A stretch of 64,000 nucleotides of DNA from CAWCUK01 sp963798775 (GTDB lineage Bacteria; Bacteroidota; Ignavibacteria; Ignavibacteriales; Ignavibacteriaceae). The stretch spans positions 620,001-684,000 of the forward strand of contig CAWCUK010000004.1 of assembly GCA_963798775.1 (NCBI GenBank). The letters run 5' to 3'. Both the position numbers and the translations under genes were made by a program. Shown one piece after another: positions 35,354 to 44,796 of the stretch; position 1 is the stretch's first letter, and each line of letters begins with the position of its first letter. The notes beneath the pieces were generated by a model. It had not been told where the DNA came from, did no database searches, and saw only the letters and a program-made list of their open reading frames with translations.

Positions 35354-36193
35354 ATGAGCAAAGATTTTATACTTACCACACACCAAAAAGATATTTTAAG
35401 AATAACTTCATTCGGCAATGAAAATTTAGGCTCGGCGCCTTGTGTTATTCTTGTACATGGATTTAAGGGATTTAAAGATTGGGGATTCGGGCCTTACATT
35501 GGTAATTATTTTGCCGAAAAAGGTTATTTTGTTCTTACTTTTAATTTTTCACATAATGGGGTAGGGGATTCGTTAACTGAATTTGTTGAACTTGATAAAT
35601 TTGCCGAAAATACCTTTTCGCTGGAAGTATCTGAACTTTCTCAATTAATAGACGCGTATTTAGCCGGTTTTTTCGGTGATGCGAAAGAACAGAAAATTGG
35701 ACTATTAGGGCACAGCCGCGGCGGAGGAATTTCTCTGTTAACTGCTGGGCAAAAACCCGAAGTTAATGCCGTTGCCGTTTGGGCTTCGGTAGCTAATTTC
35801 GATAGATATTCTGAGAGACAAAAAGAAAAATGGAGGAGAGTAGGTAAATTTGAAGTTTTGAATACAAGGACAAATCAAGTTATGAGATTGAATATATCTT
35901 TACTTGAAGATCTTGAAAAAAACGGAGAAGATTTACTCAATATTGAAAAATCGGTAAAAGAATTGAACCGTCCTTTGTTTATTGCACAAGGTGAACAGGA
36001 TTTGGCGGTTTCTATAGATGAGGCTCAAAAGTTATATGATTGGTCGGATAAAAGTAAAACAGAATTGTATTTAATTCCCGCCGCAGGGCATACTTTTGAT
36101 GTTAAACATCCTTTTGAAGGAAGTAACCCTAAGTTCGAAAAGTTATTACAGAAGACATTAAATTTTTATAAAAATAATTTGAATAGAGGTTAA
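35354..36193 (+). CDS. alpha/beta hydrolase (prolyl-oligopeptidase-like)
   Basis: About 279 residues. The oxyanion region VILVHGFKGFKDWGFG, nucleophile elbow LLGHSRGGG (Ser), a late Asp in QGEQDLAVS and His in AAGHTFDVKHPF give a complete triad. Starts at TTG 35345 or ATG 35354 are possible, and I chose the ATG. It is 2 nt upstream of bioY, so it is in the same transcript. The substrate is unknown. A carboxylesterase acting on biotin or pimeloyl precursors is only a speculation from the neighbour. Confidence 0.87.
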   Translation: MSKDFILTTHQKDILRITSFGNENLGSAPCVILVHGFKGFKDWGFGPYIGNYFAEKGYFVLTFNFSHNGVGDSLTEFVELDKFAENTFSLEVSELSQLIDAYLAGFFGDAKEQKIGLLGHSRGGGISLLTAGQKPEVNAVAVWASVANFDRYSERQKEKWRRVGKFEVLNTRTNQVMRLNISLLEDLEKNGEDLLNIEKSVKELNRPLFIAQGEQDLAVSIDEAQKLYDWSDKSKTELYLIPAAGHTFDVKHPFEGSNPKFEKLLQKTLNFYKNNLNRG

Positions 36194-36195
36194 AA

Positions 36196-36768
36196 ATGGC
36201 TGTGAAAGAAAATGTAAAAAATAATCCGGTGATTAAATGGTTATCAGTTGCCGGTGCGTCAAATTTATTTTGGATTTTTTCTTTTTCAATTTTAACTGCG
36301 GTTGCCGCACAAATTACTGTTCCGGTTAAACCGGTTCCGTTTACTCTGCAGACTATGTTAGTTGTTTTATCCGGAGCGATTCTCGGTGCAAAAAAAGGCG
36401 CTTATAGCCAATTCCTTTATTTAGGTTTAGGTATATTAGGATTACCTGTTTTTGCTCAAACTCCCGATGGCGCTATCGGTTTAGCTCGTATTTTAGGCCC
36501 GACCGGCGGATATTTGCTCGCGTTCCCTTTAGGAGCGTTTGTAACAGGTTTACTTGTTGAAAGATATAAAAATTATTTTGCCGTTGTTGCTTCTATGTTT
36601 TTAGCAGAAGCATTAATAATTCTTACCGGCACATTATATCTTGATGCGGTTTATATTCATAATTTTGTAGAAGCTTTAAATACCGGAGCCGCAATTTTTA
36701 CTTTCTGGATGGTAATTAAGGTTTTTGCGGCAGCGTCTATTTTTTCAGGATTTAATAAATTAAGATAA
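36196..36768 (+). CDS. bioY: biotin transporter BioY (ECF S-component)
   Basis: 190 residues, about six membrane helices. The BioY signatures ITVPVKPVPFTLQTMLVVLSG, GPTGGYLLAFPLGAFVTG and the conserved aromatic FLYLGLGILGLPVFA segment are clear. It captures biotin, and an ECF energising module (EcfA/EcfT) is not in the window. AGAGG lies 6 nt before the ATG. No biotin operator is evident. Confidence 0.94.
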   Translation: MAVKENVKNNPVIKWLSVAGASNLFWIFSFSILTAVAAQITVPVKPVPFTLQTMLVVLSGAILGAKKGAYSQFLYLGLGILGLPVFAQTPDGAIGLARILGPTGGYLLAFPLGAFVTGLLVERYKNYFAVVASMFLAEALIILTGTLYLDAVYIHNFVEALNTGAAIFTFWMVIKVFAAASIFSGFNKLR

Positions 36769-36841
36769 TTAATTGTTTTTTTTAGTTTAATTTAAAATTA
36801 GCTTTTTTTTCAACAGATTTTAAAAAGACAAATAGGATAGC

Positions 36842-38842
36842 ATGGAGTTAAAAAATATCATCTTCATTTTGTTTTTTGTATTAAGCTTAACCGTTTTTGC
36901 TTGGAGCTGTAGAAAATTAATTCGTTACATGTTCGTTGCCAGGAAAAAAGATAATAGATTTAGTAATCCCGGAGAGCGACTTAAAAGGGTTGGGAAAATT
37001 GTTTTTGGTCAATCTAAAATTTTAAGAGATCCTAAAGCCGGGATTCCTCATTTTTTTATTTTTTGGGGATTTGTTCTTTTTCTCTTTGCGGTTGTTGAAG
37101 GTATTATTCAAGGATTTTATTCTCCTTTCACTTTAGCCGTTACCGGACCTTTTTATACTGTTGTTACAATTGTACAAGACCTTTTCGGTGTTCTTGTTAT
37201 TTTTTCTGTTCTGTTTGCTTTATATAGAAGATTTGTAATCCACGTTCCTCGTTTGGAAGTAGGCAAAGCAGGTAAAATTGACGCGACTTTTATTCTTCTC
37301 ATGATTTTGATGGTAGTCCTTTCAATGTTCGGAGAGAATATCGCTCGCTTAGCAATGGAAGGATTTCATCCAGCAAGTTTTGAGGTAAGGCCGATCTCTG
37401 CTTTTCTTAGTCCTATTTTTTACGGAGGCGGCGCAGAAAATGCACCCATTTATTTTGAGATATTTTGGTGGACACATATAATTGTAGTTTTTGTTTTTCT
37501 TAATTATCTGCCGTATTCAAAACATTTGCATGTATTAACTTCAGTACCGAATACTTACTTTGCTAATTTGGATAAGGTAAGAAACGCTATAAAGCCTTTA
37601 GATCTTGAGGATGAAAATGTAGAAATTTTTGGCGCTCAGGATATTGAACAATTATCATGGAAACAAATTCTGGACGGATATTCATGCACCGAATGCGGAA
37701 GATGTACATCTGTATGTCCGGCAGCTACTGTAGGAAAATCTCTTTCTCCCAGAAAAATTATTGTTGACATTCGAAAAAGAACTGAAGATAAAGCGCCTCT
37801 TGTTTTAGCAGGTGTAACTGAAAATGAGGTATTAGAAAAAACACTTGTTCATGATTATATTTCGGATAAAGAATTATGGCAGTGTACTACTTGTATGGCA
37901 TGCGTACAAGAATGCCCTGTTATGATTGAGCATCTTGATTCTATCATTGATATGAGACGAGATTTGGTTCTTACCGAATCAGAATTTCCTTCAAATTTAA
38001 ATTCAGTGTTTAAGAGTATTGAGACTAATTTTACTCCCTGGGCTTTTAATCAAGCAGATCGTGCTGAATGGGCAGAAGGCATGAACATTAAAACAATGGC
38101 GGAAGATTCGAATGGAGAAGTGCTTTTTTGGGTTGGCTGCGCCGGCTCTTTTGATAATCGGTATAAAAAAGTAACCCAAGCCTTCGCAACCCTTATGCAG
38201 AAAGCAAATGTAAATTTTAGAATTCTTGGAACCGAAGAAAAATGTAACGGAGATACGGCTAGAAGATTAGGTAATGAATATCTTGCTCAAATGATGATGA
38301 TGGATAATATTGAAACCCTAAATAATTACGGCGTAAAAAAAATTGTTACCGCTTGTCCTCATTGTTTCCATTCATTAGGAAATGAGTACAAACAATTCGG
38401 CGGAAATTTTGAAGTTAAACATCACTCGCAATTCCTCGATGAATTAGTTAGTGAAGGAAAAATTCAATTAAAAGATGAAACAGATTCTAAACAAGTTACT
38501 TATCACGATTCATGTTATTTAGGCCGCTATAACGGTGTTTACAGCGCGCCCAGAGAAACTTTGAAATCGGTGAAAGGTTTGGAAATTAAAGAAATGCAGC
38601 GTAACAAAAGCAGAGGTTTTTGCTGCGGCGCCGGGGGTGGACGAATGTTTCTTGAGGACGAAGAAGGGGGAAGAATAAACGAAGAACGAACTAGAGAAGC
38701 ATTGGAAACAAATGTTGATACAATCGCTTCGGCTTGTCCGTTCTGTATGACTATGATGACTGACGGTGTAAAACATTTTGATAAATCCGATGATGTGGCT
38801 GTAAAAGATATAGCCGAGATTTTGTTAGAGAATTCTAAATAA
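36842..38842 (+). CDS. membrane Fe-S oxidoreductase, ETF:menaquinone oxidoreductase type (HdrD/GlpC-like)
   Basis: 666 residues. The N-terminal third (about 1-225) has five to six membrane helices with histidines, resembling the heme b subunit of nitrate reductase (NarI-like). Then come two [4Fe-4S] motifs, CTECGRCTSVCPA and CTTCMACVQECPV, and two cysteine-rich CCG domains (EKCNGDTARRLGN..CPHC and FCCGAGGGRM..CPFC) of the HdrD type. This architecture (formerly DUF224) is known from ETF:menaquinone oxidoreductases that pass electrons from acyl-CoA dehydrogenase via ETF to quinone. No etfAB is in the window. Confidence 0.88.
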   Translation: MELKNIIFILFFVLSLTVFAWSCRKLIRYMFVARKKDNRFSNPGERLKRVGKIVFGQSKILRDPKAGIPHFFIFWGFVLFLFAVVEGIIQGFYSPFTLAVTGPFYTVVTIVQDLFGVLVIFSVLFALYRRFVIHVPRLEVGKAGKIDATFILLMILMVVLSMFGENIARLAMEGFHPASFEVRPISAFLSPIFYGGGAENAPIYFEIFWWTHIIVVFVFLNYLPYSKHLHVLTSVPNTYFANLDKVRNAIKPLDLEDENVEIFGAQDIEQLSWKQILDGYSCTECGRCTSVCPAATVGKSLSPRKIIVDIRKRTEDKAPLVLAGVTENEVLEKTLVHDYISDKELWQCTTCMACVQECPVMIEHLDSIIDMRRDLVLTESEFPSNLNSVFKSIETNFTPWAFNQADRAEWAEGMNIKTMAEDSNGEVLFWVGCAGSFDNRYKKVTQAFATLMQKANVNFRILGTEEKCNGDTARRLGNEYLAQMMMMDNIETLNNYGVKKIVTACPHCFHSLGNEYKQFGGNFEVKHHSQFLDELVSEGKIQLKDETDSKQVTYHDSCYLGRYNGVYSAPRETLKSVKGLEIKEMQRNKSRGFCCGAGGGRMFLEDEEGGRINEERTREALETNVDTIASACPFCMTMMTDGVKHFDKSDDVAVKDIAEILLENSK

Positions 38843-38871
38843 TAATTCATTCATTCACTTCAGGAGGTATT

Positions 38872-39063
38872 ATGAATAAATACGAAGAACTGGTTCAGGC
38901 TGTAAAAAACCTGGAAACTGATTTTGAAAAATTTTACGATAAAGGTCAGGCTGCTGCCGGTACCCGATTACGTAAAGGTTTGAGCGATTTAAGAAAATTA
39001 GCTCAAGATGTACGGAAAGACGTACAAGATATTAAGGCAGAAAGAAAAGCTGCGAAATCTTAA
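38872..39063 (+). CDS. small histone H1-like (Hc1-type) protein
   Basis: 63 residues, helical, Lys/Arg-rich tail (AERKAAKS). The sequence MNKYEELVQAVKNLETDFEKF and GTRLRKGLSDLRKLAQDVRK matches the short Bacteroidota Hc1-like family, thought to bind and compact DNA. It has the strongest ribosome-binding site in the area (AGGAGGT, 4 nt from ATG) and its own terminator, consistent with high expression. Confidence 0.88.
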   Translation: MNKYEELVQAVKNLETDFEKFYDKGQAAAGTRLRKGLSDLRKLAQDVRKDVQDIKAERKAAKS

Positions 39064-39085
39064 TATATTATTTACTTTAGTTAGT

Positions 39086-39125
39086 TAAGGCAGAATTATT
39101 TAATTAATTCTGCCTTATTTTTTAT
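39086..39125 (+). terminator. terminator after the Hc1-like gene
   Basis: Perfect 13-bp stem TAAGGCAGAATTA/TAATTCTGCCTTA followed by TTTTTT. It ends just before the CapA-like ATG at 39128. Confidence 0.9.
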
Positions 39126-39127
39126 AT

Positions 39128-40327
39128 ATGAAAAATAAATTATTCTCTTTCACTCTCTTTATTATTTTCTTCTGTTCGTTTTTTATGCCGCCTGCAATTG
39201 AAAAAAAAGCGAAAGTAAAGGAAGGAAATCAAATCGATTCCACCGTAAGTATCTCAATTTCTGTGGTAGGTGATTTAATGTGCCATTCTGTTCAATATAA
39301 TTACGCGCATATAGAAGGAGATAGTTTTGATTTTAATCCTGTCTATAAAGAAATAAAACCTTTTCTTAAAAGCTCTGATTTTACTTTTGGAAATCTTGAG
39401 ACGGTAACAGCGGGGAATACTAGGAAATACTCAGGTTATCCTTTTTTTAATGCGCCTGATGATTTTGTTTCCGCTTTAAAAAATTCCGGGTTTAATCTTC
39501 TTTCAACAGCTAATAATCATGCGGTCGATCAAGGTGAATTTGGAATTTTAAGAACCATTAAAGTTTTAAATAAGAATAAATTAGGTTATAACGGAACTTT
39601 CATTAATAATTTCGACGAAGACTCAATCAGAATTTTTAACATTAAAGGAATTAAAACCGCGTTTCTCGCTTATACATACGGTACAAACGGAAATTCTATT
39701 CCTGCGGGTAAAGATTATTTAGTTAGTCTTATTAATTCTGATTCGTTAAAACATGATATTAAGCGAGCCAGAAAAGACGGTGCTGATCTTGTTATTGTTC
39801 ATTATCATTACGGCGAAGAATATAAAAGAGAACCGACAAATTCAGAAAAAGAAGCTGTAAATAAAGCGGTGGAGGCCGGTGCGGATATTATAATAGGCGG
39901 GCATCCTCATGTAATCCAGCCGACTAAGTTTTTTAAAACGAATAACGCGAAATTGGATACCGGGTTTATTGCTTATTCATTGGGAAATTTTATTTCTAAC
40001 CAGCGATGGAGATATTCCGATGCGGGTGTTATTATTACTATGAATATTACTAAAAATATTTTTACTGACTCTGTTTTTATTGATAGTGTTAATTATATTC
40101 CGACTTGGGTATTTAAAGGAAAGACAAAAAAGGGAAGGGAATATATTATACTTCCTTCTGAAATTTCTGAAAAAGATTCCGTTTATTCTTTTCTCACTAA
40201 ACCGGATATCATCAAAATGAAGCAGGCTTTTAATGATACTAAAGAAATTTTAACTAAATATTCCGGACGAATTAAATTAAAATCTATCTTGCCAAAAGAT
40301 TCACTTCTTCAAACGGCGACACATTAA
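39128..40327 (+). CDS. CapA-family metallophosphatase-like exported protein
   Basis: 399 residues with an N-terminal signal segment (FSFTLFIIFFCSFFMPP). PGA_cap domain motifs are VVGDLMCHSVQYNY, FTFGNLETV, TANNHAVDQGEFG, HYHYGEEYKREP, IGGHPHVIQP and YSLGNFISNQ. The family includes CapA of poly-gamma-glutamate synthesis, but no capB/capC partners are nearby. The role in this organism is open. Confidence 0.88.
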   Translation: MKNKLFSFTLFIIFFCSFFMPPAIEKKAKVKEGNQIDSTVSISISVVGDLMCHSVQYNYAHIEGDSFDFNPVYKEIKPFLKSSDFTFGNLETVTAGNTRKYSGYPFFNAPDDFVSALKNSGFNLLSTANNHAVDQGEFGILRTIKVLNKNKLGYNGTFINNFDEDSIRIFNIKGIKTAFLAYTYGTNGNSIPAGKDYLVSLINSDSLKHDIKRARKDGADLVIVHYHYGEEYKREPTNSEKEAVNKAVEAGADIIIGGHPHVIQPTKFFKTNNAKLDTGFIAYSLGNFISNQRWRYSDAGVIITMNITKNIFTDSVFIDSVNYIPTWVFKGKTKKGREYIILPSEISEKDSVYSFLTKPDIIKMKQAFNDTKEILTKYSGRIKLKSILPKDSLLQTATH

Positions 40328-40328
40328 T

Positions 40329-41114
40329 TTACTCTTCTTGCCTAAATTTTCTGAAAGCAAAAATTTGCTGTTTAAGATAATTATGCGGAAAATTTAAATA
40401 TGAAAGGCCGTAAAATTTAGGTTTCTTTTTTTCAGGTAAATAAGCGGTTCCGAAAAGCCAGTCCCAAAGCGCAAATTTAGTACTAAAATTCATATTATAG
40501 GCTTCATCATCTTTATCGGCATGATGCCAGCGGTGCATTTCGGGCCCATTAATAAAATATTGCAGTTTTCCTGTATGCACATTAATATTAGAATGAATAT
40601 ACATTCCCCAAATTGCGTCAATTGCGCCTTTAATTACCGCGACAGAAGGATCGGCGCCCAGCAGTACAATCGGTGTAAATTCTATAGTCTGGTTGATTAG
40701 AATTTCTAACGCGTGAGATCTCGAACCGGCAAGCCAGTCAATATTTCTATTGCTGTGGTGTGCTTCGTGAATTCGCCAAAAAATTTTGGATTTGTGCTGG
40801 TAACGGTGAAACCAGTAAATATATAAATCATGTATAACAAGGAAGAATAATATCTGTACCCAAATCGGCCATGAAGAAATAAGATGAAGCCTGGAAAGAT
40901 TTGTATTTCCGTCAATAAATTGAATTATGTAGGAGATTATAATTCCAAGAATAAAACTTTGTACAAATGTATAAAGTACAAAATCTTCAAAAAATCCTTC
41001 CCGGAAGAATTTTTGTCCTTTGGTATATGGGAATATCCTTTCAAGTGCGATTAATATTAAAGCGGATACTACAATTATAATTGTTGTATATATTCGTATC
41101 GAATCTAAATTCAT
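40329..41114 (-). CDS. fatty acid hydroxylase / sterol desaturase family membrane protein
   Basis: 261 residues, four hydrophobic stretches. The di-iron histidine clusters are HDLYIYWFHRYQH (H-x7-H with later H), IHEAHHSNRN (H-x2-HH) and HRWHHAD (H-x2-HH). These proteins hydroxylate or desaturate lipid chains in the membrane. It is the last gene of the sugar operon beginning at 48498 and starts 6 nt after the NeuB-like gene, suggesting that the lipid carrying the glycan may be modified. That link is inference. Confidence 0.9.
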   Translation of the reverse strand: MNLDSIRIYTTIIIVVSALILIALERIFPYTKGQKFFREGFFEDFVLYTFVQSFILGIIISYIIQFIDGNTNLSRLHLISSWPIWVQILFFLVIHDLYIYWFHRYQHKSKIFWRIHEAHHSNRNIDWLAGSRSHALEILINQTIEFTPIVLLGADPSVAVIKGAIDAIWGMYIHSNINVHTGKLQYFINGPEMHRWHHADKDDEAYNMNFSTKFALWDWLFGTAYLPEKKKPKFYGLSYLNFPHNYLKQQIFAFRKFRQEE

Positions 41115-41120
41115 AATTCA

Positions 41121-42026
41121 TCAAATTACTTTATGTATTTTTAACGGTGTCTTTACTCTTCTAAGTTTTGCTCGCGACGATAATTCACTTTCATAAACTT
41201 GTTTAATGCCGTCACCGAATGATTTTTCAATATCGCGTATATTCGAGACCAATTTCATAAAGCCTATTATTTCTACTGAAGCGGCTTGATCGGTGCCCCA
41301 CATGGCTCTATCCAAGGTTATATGACGCTCTACAAAAGAAGCGCCTAAAGAAACGGCAGCATAAGTAGGTGCTAATCCGGTTTCGTGGCCGGAATATCCG
41401 ATAGGAACAGATGGATATTTTTTTCTTAATGTTTTTATCATATTTAAATTTAATTCTTCAAGCGCGCATGGATACGATGATGTGGAATGCGCAATCATTA
41501 AATTATCTTTTTCTAATAAATCTGCCGCGGATTCAATTTCTTCCATAGTTGACATTCCGGTTGAAACCATCAGAGGTTTTTTCAGTTCTTTATGTTTTTC
41601 AAGAAGTTCTAAATCGGTTAAACACGCGGAAGCGGTTTTATACAAATCCGGATCAAACTGTTTTATAAAGTCAACCGAATTTTCATCCCAACAAGATGCA
41701 AACCAATTAATTTTTTTCTTATGGCAGAAATCTACTATTTCTGAAAATTGCTCCTTATTGAATTCTATTTTATGCCGGTAATCTATATATGAAATTCTGC
41801 CCCAAGGAGTATCCCTCTTTATATCCCATTGATCTCGGGGAACGCACAGTTCCGGAGTTCTTTTTTGAAACTTTACAGCGTCGCACCCGGCAATTTTTGC
41901 TCCTTCAATTATTCTTTTTGCTGTTTCAACCGAACCATTATGGTTTATTCCGACTTCCGCTATTATAAATACAGGTTCATTATCACCGATATACCGATTT
42001 CCTACTTTTATTTTTCTATTATTCAT
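41121..42026 (-). CDS. NeuB-family ulosonic acid synthase lacking the SAF domain
   Basis: 301 residues. TIM-barrel synthase that condenses phosphoenolpyruvate with an aldose. IAEVGINHNGS, AVKFQKR, STGMSTMEEI, AHSTSSYPC, IGYSGHETG and VERHITLDRAMWGTDQAAS are the NeuB/SpsE signatures. The protein stops at about the point where the C-terminal SAF (antifreeze-like) domain normally begins, so it is shorter than the usual 340-350 residues. SAF-less members exist, but in NeuB that domain closes the partner active site. The start ATG 42026 has an AGGTGA-like site upstream (minus strand). Confidence 0.88.
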   Translation of the reverse strand: MNNRKIKVGNRYIGDNEPVFIIAEVGINHNGSVETAKRIIEGAKIAGCDAVKFQKRTPELCVPRDQWDIKRDTPWGRISYIDYRHKIEFNKEQFSEIVDFCHKKKINWFASCWDENSVDFIKQFDPDLYKTASACLTDLELLEKHKELKKPLMVSTGMSTMEEIESAADLLEKDNLMIAHSTSSYPCALEELNLNMIKTLRKKYPSVPIGYSGHETGLAPTYAAVSLGASFVERHITLDRAMWGTDQAASVEIIGFMKLVSNIRDIEKSFGDGIKQVYESELSSRAKLRRVKTPLKIHKVI

Positions 42027-42085
42027 AAATCACCTCGCATAATTATTAAATCGAAACAGAAAATGGATCAAAGGCAATTAAACTT

Positions 42086-42613
42086 TTAACCGATATTTAA
42101 ACCGATAATTAATTCGGCAAAATCTCTGAATGCTCCGTTTCCGCCGCGATGTTCACAGACAAAATCTACGATATTTCTTACATCCATCATCCCATCGGCC
42201 GGGGAAGCGGTTAATCCTACAAGTTTAATTAATTCAATATCGTTAACGTCATCTCCTATAAAAGCAATATTTTCAGGTCGCAAATTATTCTTTTTCAAAA
42301 TTTCTTCCAGCATAATATGTTTATCTTTTACACCGAGATATAATTCTGTAATCTTTAATTTTTCGGCTCTTTTTTTAACGGAGCCGGAAAGTTCACCGGT
42401 AATAATTCCTACCGGCATATTTAAGATATTTTGAAGTCTTTCCACACCCATTCCGTCGCGAATAGAGAAACGTTTTAATTCCTCTCCGCCGGCCGAATAG
42501 TAAACTCCGGTATCTGTTAATACTCCGTCATTATCTGTAAGAACAAGTTTTATATTTTTTGCTTTTTTTTGAAGATGTAAATTTTCTTCTTTAAGTTTTT
42601 CTGCAATTACCAC
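42086..42613 (-). CDS. KdsC-like HAD phosphatase (ulosonate phosphatase)
   Basis: 175 residues. Motif I LVLTDNDGVLTD (Asp27, Asp29), motif II GIITGE, motif IV FIGDDVNDIELI and the C-terminal GGNGAFRDFAE loop are those of the KdsC family. It removes phosphate from 3-deoxy-ulosonate-phosphates before CMP activation. It overlaps the SDR gene by 7 nt and lies 59 nt from the NeuB-like gene, consistent with the same pathway. Confidence 0.9.
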   Translation of the reverse strand: MVIAEKLKEENLHLQKKAKNIKLVLTDNDGVLTDTGVYYSAGGEELKRFSIRDGMGVERLQNILNMPVGIITGELSGSVKKRAEKLKITELYLGVKDKHIMLEEILKKNNLRPENIAFIGDDVNDIELIKLVGLTASPADGMMDVRNIVDFVCEHRGGNGAFRDFAELIIGLNIG

Positions 42614-43419
42614 GCTGTCCAGCCTCCGTCAATAATAAGATTAGCGCCCGTCATATAGCCCGAAGCATCACTCGCGAGAAAAATAATTGCTCCCTTATAA
42701 TCTGTCGGTTGTGCCATTCTTCCGAGCGGTGTTTTTTGTGAATAGTTATTTATAAAATATTTTTCTTGATTATTTTGAACACCGCCGGGAGAAAGAGAAT
42801 TAACACGTACACCCTTTTTTCCCCAATATGACGCGAGAAATTTCGTAAAGGAAATTACCGCGCCTTTTGTAACAGGATACGAGGCGGATTTGTAAAAATT
42901 TTGTATCCCTTTTTCGTCTTTATATAAAGATTGATCCGGGGCAACTATACCGTAAGTTGATGCAATATTAATAATGCTTCCTTTTCCGGTTTTAGCCATT
43001 TCCGTTCCTATAATTTGTGAACAAAGAAATGTCCCGGTTATATTTACGTCTAAAGATTTCTGCCATAATTCAAGCGGATAATTTTCAAACTTCGAAAGCT
43101 CCGCAGCCGCGGTTGGATTTTCAAACATATCATTAATCGCGGCATTATTTACAAGAATATCTATTCGACCGAATTCTTTAAGAACTTTTTCTTTCAAATC
43201 TGATACAGATTTTTTATTTGTAATATCAATGCCTATTCCGAAACTTTTAACCGAATAATTTTTTACAATTTCATCGGCTTTAGTTTCGTCTAAATCAACC
43301 GCTATAATATTGGCGCCTGCTTCCGCTAACGCATTACAATGCTGCTTTCCTAAAAGCCCCGCGGCACCGGTAACAATTGCTATTTTATTTTTTAAGGAAA
43401 AGATTTCCGGAAACGACAT
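42607..43419 (-). CDS. short-chain dehydrogenase/reductase
   Basis: 270 residues. NAD(P) motif TGAAGLLGKQHC, NNAAIND, catalytic Ser in INIASTYG and Tyr-x3-Lys in YPVTKGAV, followed by the C-terminal DGGWTAW. In this operon it probably oxidises or reduces a sugar carbonyl before or after transamination. It begins one base after the aminotransferase stop. Confidence 0.92.
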   Translation of the reverse strand: MSFPEIFSLKNKIAIVTGAAGLLGKQHCNALAEAGANIIAVDLDETKADEIVKNYSVKSFGIGIDITNKKSVSDLKEKVLKEFGRIDILVNNAAINDMFENPTAAAELSKFENYPLELWQKSLDVNITGTFLCSQIIGTEMAKTGKGSIINIASTYGIVAPDQSLYKDEKGIQNFYKSASYPVTKGAVISFTKFLASYWGKKGVRVNSLSPGGVQNNQEKYFINNYSQKTPLGRMAQPTDYKGAIIFLASDASGYMTGANLIIDGGWTAW

Positions 43420-44766
43420 CTATACCTTTTCAAACTTTTGTTTTGGTTTCGTATTAAAATTACTCGTTTTTCTGAATACAGGCTCAACCGGCTCGCCTTT
43501 TAAATACTTACTAATATTTTTTTCTTCAACTGCTTTTTTAAGAATCGGAAGAACTTCTCTATAAACTTTTAATGTATAAATTATATCATCATCAGTATGT
43601 GAGAAACATACATTATGAAATCCTCCCCACAATATACCGCGTTTAATCATTTCCTGCTGAATTAATGATTTCATCTCAAGCGGATTTCCTTCGGAAGAAT
43701 CAAACGTTATTATTGTTCTGCAATTAAATCCAGTACATTTTGTGTAATTCATTCCGAGTTCCGATGCTATATTGTTGTATCCGTTTTTTAATTTTTCGCC
43801 TTGCCGGGCTAAGTATTCCGGTACTTTTTTATCTCGTATTTCATTTATTGTTGCCTTTGCCGCTGCCAACGAAAGCGCTTCGCCGCCGAATGTAGTATAG
43901 AAAAAAACTTCTTTATCAAATAACCGCATTATCTCTTTTTTCCCGGTAATCATCGAAATAGGCATTCCGTTGGCAACCGCTTTTGAGAAACAAGCGATAT
44001 CAGCGTTTACATTAAAATATTCTTGAGCACCGCCTAGTGAAATTCTAAATCCCGTCCACATTTCATCGAATATTAATACGATATTATGAGATGAACATAC
44101 TTCCCGCAATTCCTGAAGAAATTCTTTTTTAGGTTCCTCAAAAATAAACGGTTCTAAAATAACACAAGCCGTATCTTCATCAATCGACTCGATTAAAGAT
44201 TCAATATCATTATAATTAAAAGTATAAGTTAAATCAGATAGGGAAGAGGGAATTCCTTTATTTCTATCAGTTACAGAAATATACCAATCATGCCAGCCGT
44301 GATACCCGCAGCATAAAACTTTATTTTTGCCTGTGTAGGCCCTCGCGAGTCTAACCGCCGCCGAGGTAACGTCAGCGCCGGTTTTACTGTAACGTACAGA
44401 TTCTGCGTTAGGGATTACTTCACGAATAATTTCGGCTACTTCAACTTCCAACGGATGCATTAAAGAAAAAGTAATGCCGTCTTTTAATTGTTCTTTTATT
44501 GCTTCATCTACTTTATTATAAGCGTAACCGAGCGATATAGGGCCGATTCCCATTAAAAAATCTATATATTCATTTCCGTCAACATCCCAAACATGGGAAC
44601 CTTTTCCACTTTTAAGATATTTAGGAGAGATGCCCTTTACATTCTGAGTAGGGCCTTTTGCAAGAGTTTGTGTTACGGATGGGATTAATCCTAACGCGCG
44701 GTTATATAATTCATCCGATTTTGAAATATCGGGATAATTTTGATTTATTTTTACTTCGTTCGGCAT
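43420..44766 (-). CDS. class III aminotransferase, glutamate-1-semialdehyde aminomutase-like
   Basis: 448 residues, PLP fold-type I. LPSVTQTLAKGP is replaced here by LIPSVTQTLAKGPTQN at the N-terminus. YSKTGADVTSAAVRLARAYTG, ILEPFIFEEP, IFDEMWTGFR and the PLP-lysine motif FSKAVANGMPIS are present. Its context in a sugar operon argues that the substrate is a keto-sugar or that it moves an amino group within a sugar, not heme synthesis. It is followed directly by the SDR. Confidence 0.9.
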   Translation of the reverse strand: MPNEVKINQNYPDISKSDELYNRALGLIPSVTQTLAKGPTQNVKGISPKYLKSGKGSHVWDVDGNEYIDFLMGIGPISLGYAYNKVDEAIKEQLKDGITFSLMHPLEVEVAEIIREVIPNAESVRYSKTGADVTSAAVRLARAYTGKNKVLCCGYHGWHDWYISVTDRNKGIPSSLSDLTYTFNYNDIESLIESIDEDTACVILEPFIFEEPKKEFLQELREVCSSHNIVLIFDEMWTGFRISLGGAQEYFNVNADIACFSKAVANGMPISMITGKKEIMRLFDKEVFFYTTFGGEALSLAAAKATINEIRDKKVPEYLARQGEKLKNGYNNIASELGMNYTKCTGFNCRTIITFDSSEGNPLEMKSLIQQEMIKRGILWGGFHNVCFSHTDDDIIYTLKVYREVLPILKKAVEEKNISKYLKGEPVEPVFRKTSNFNTKPKQKFEKV

Positions 44767-44796
44767 GGTTTATCTCTTCTGTTATTATCAAAATGT

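Noticed and set aside
36780..36841. Biotin operator or riboswitch for the bioY region
   Set aside because: No palindromic BirA-type operator or conserved leader structure was seen upstream of the hydrolase-bioY unit or the following gene.
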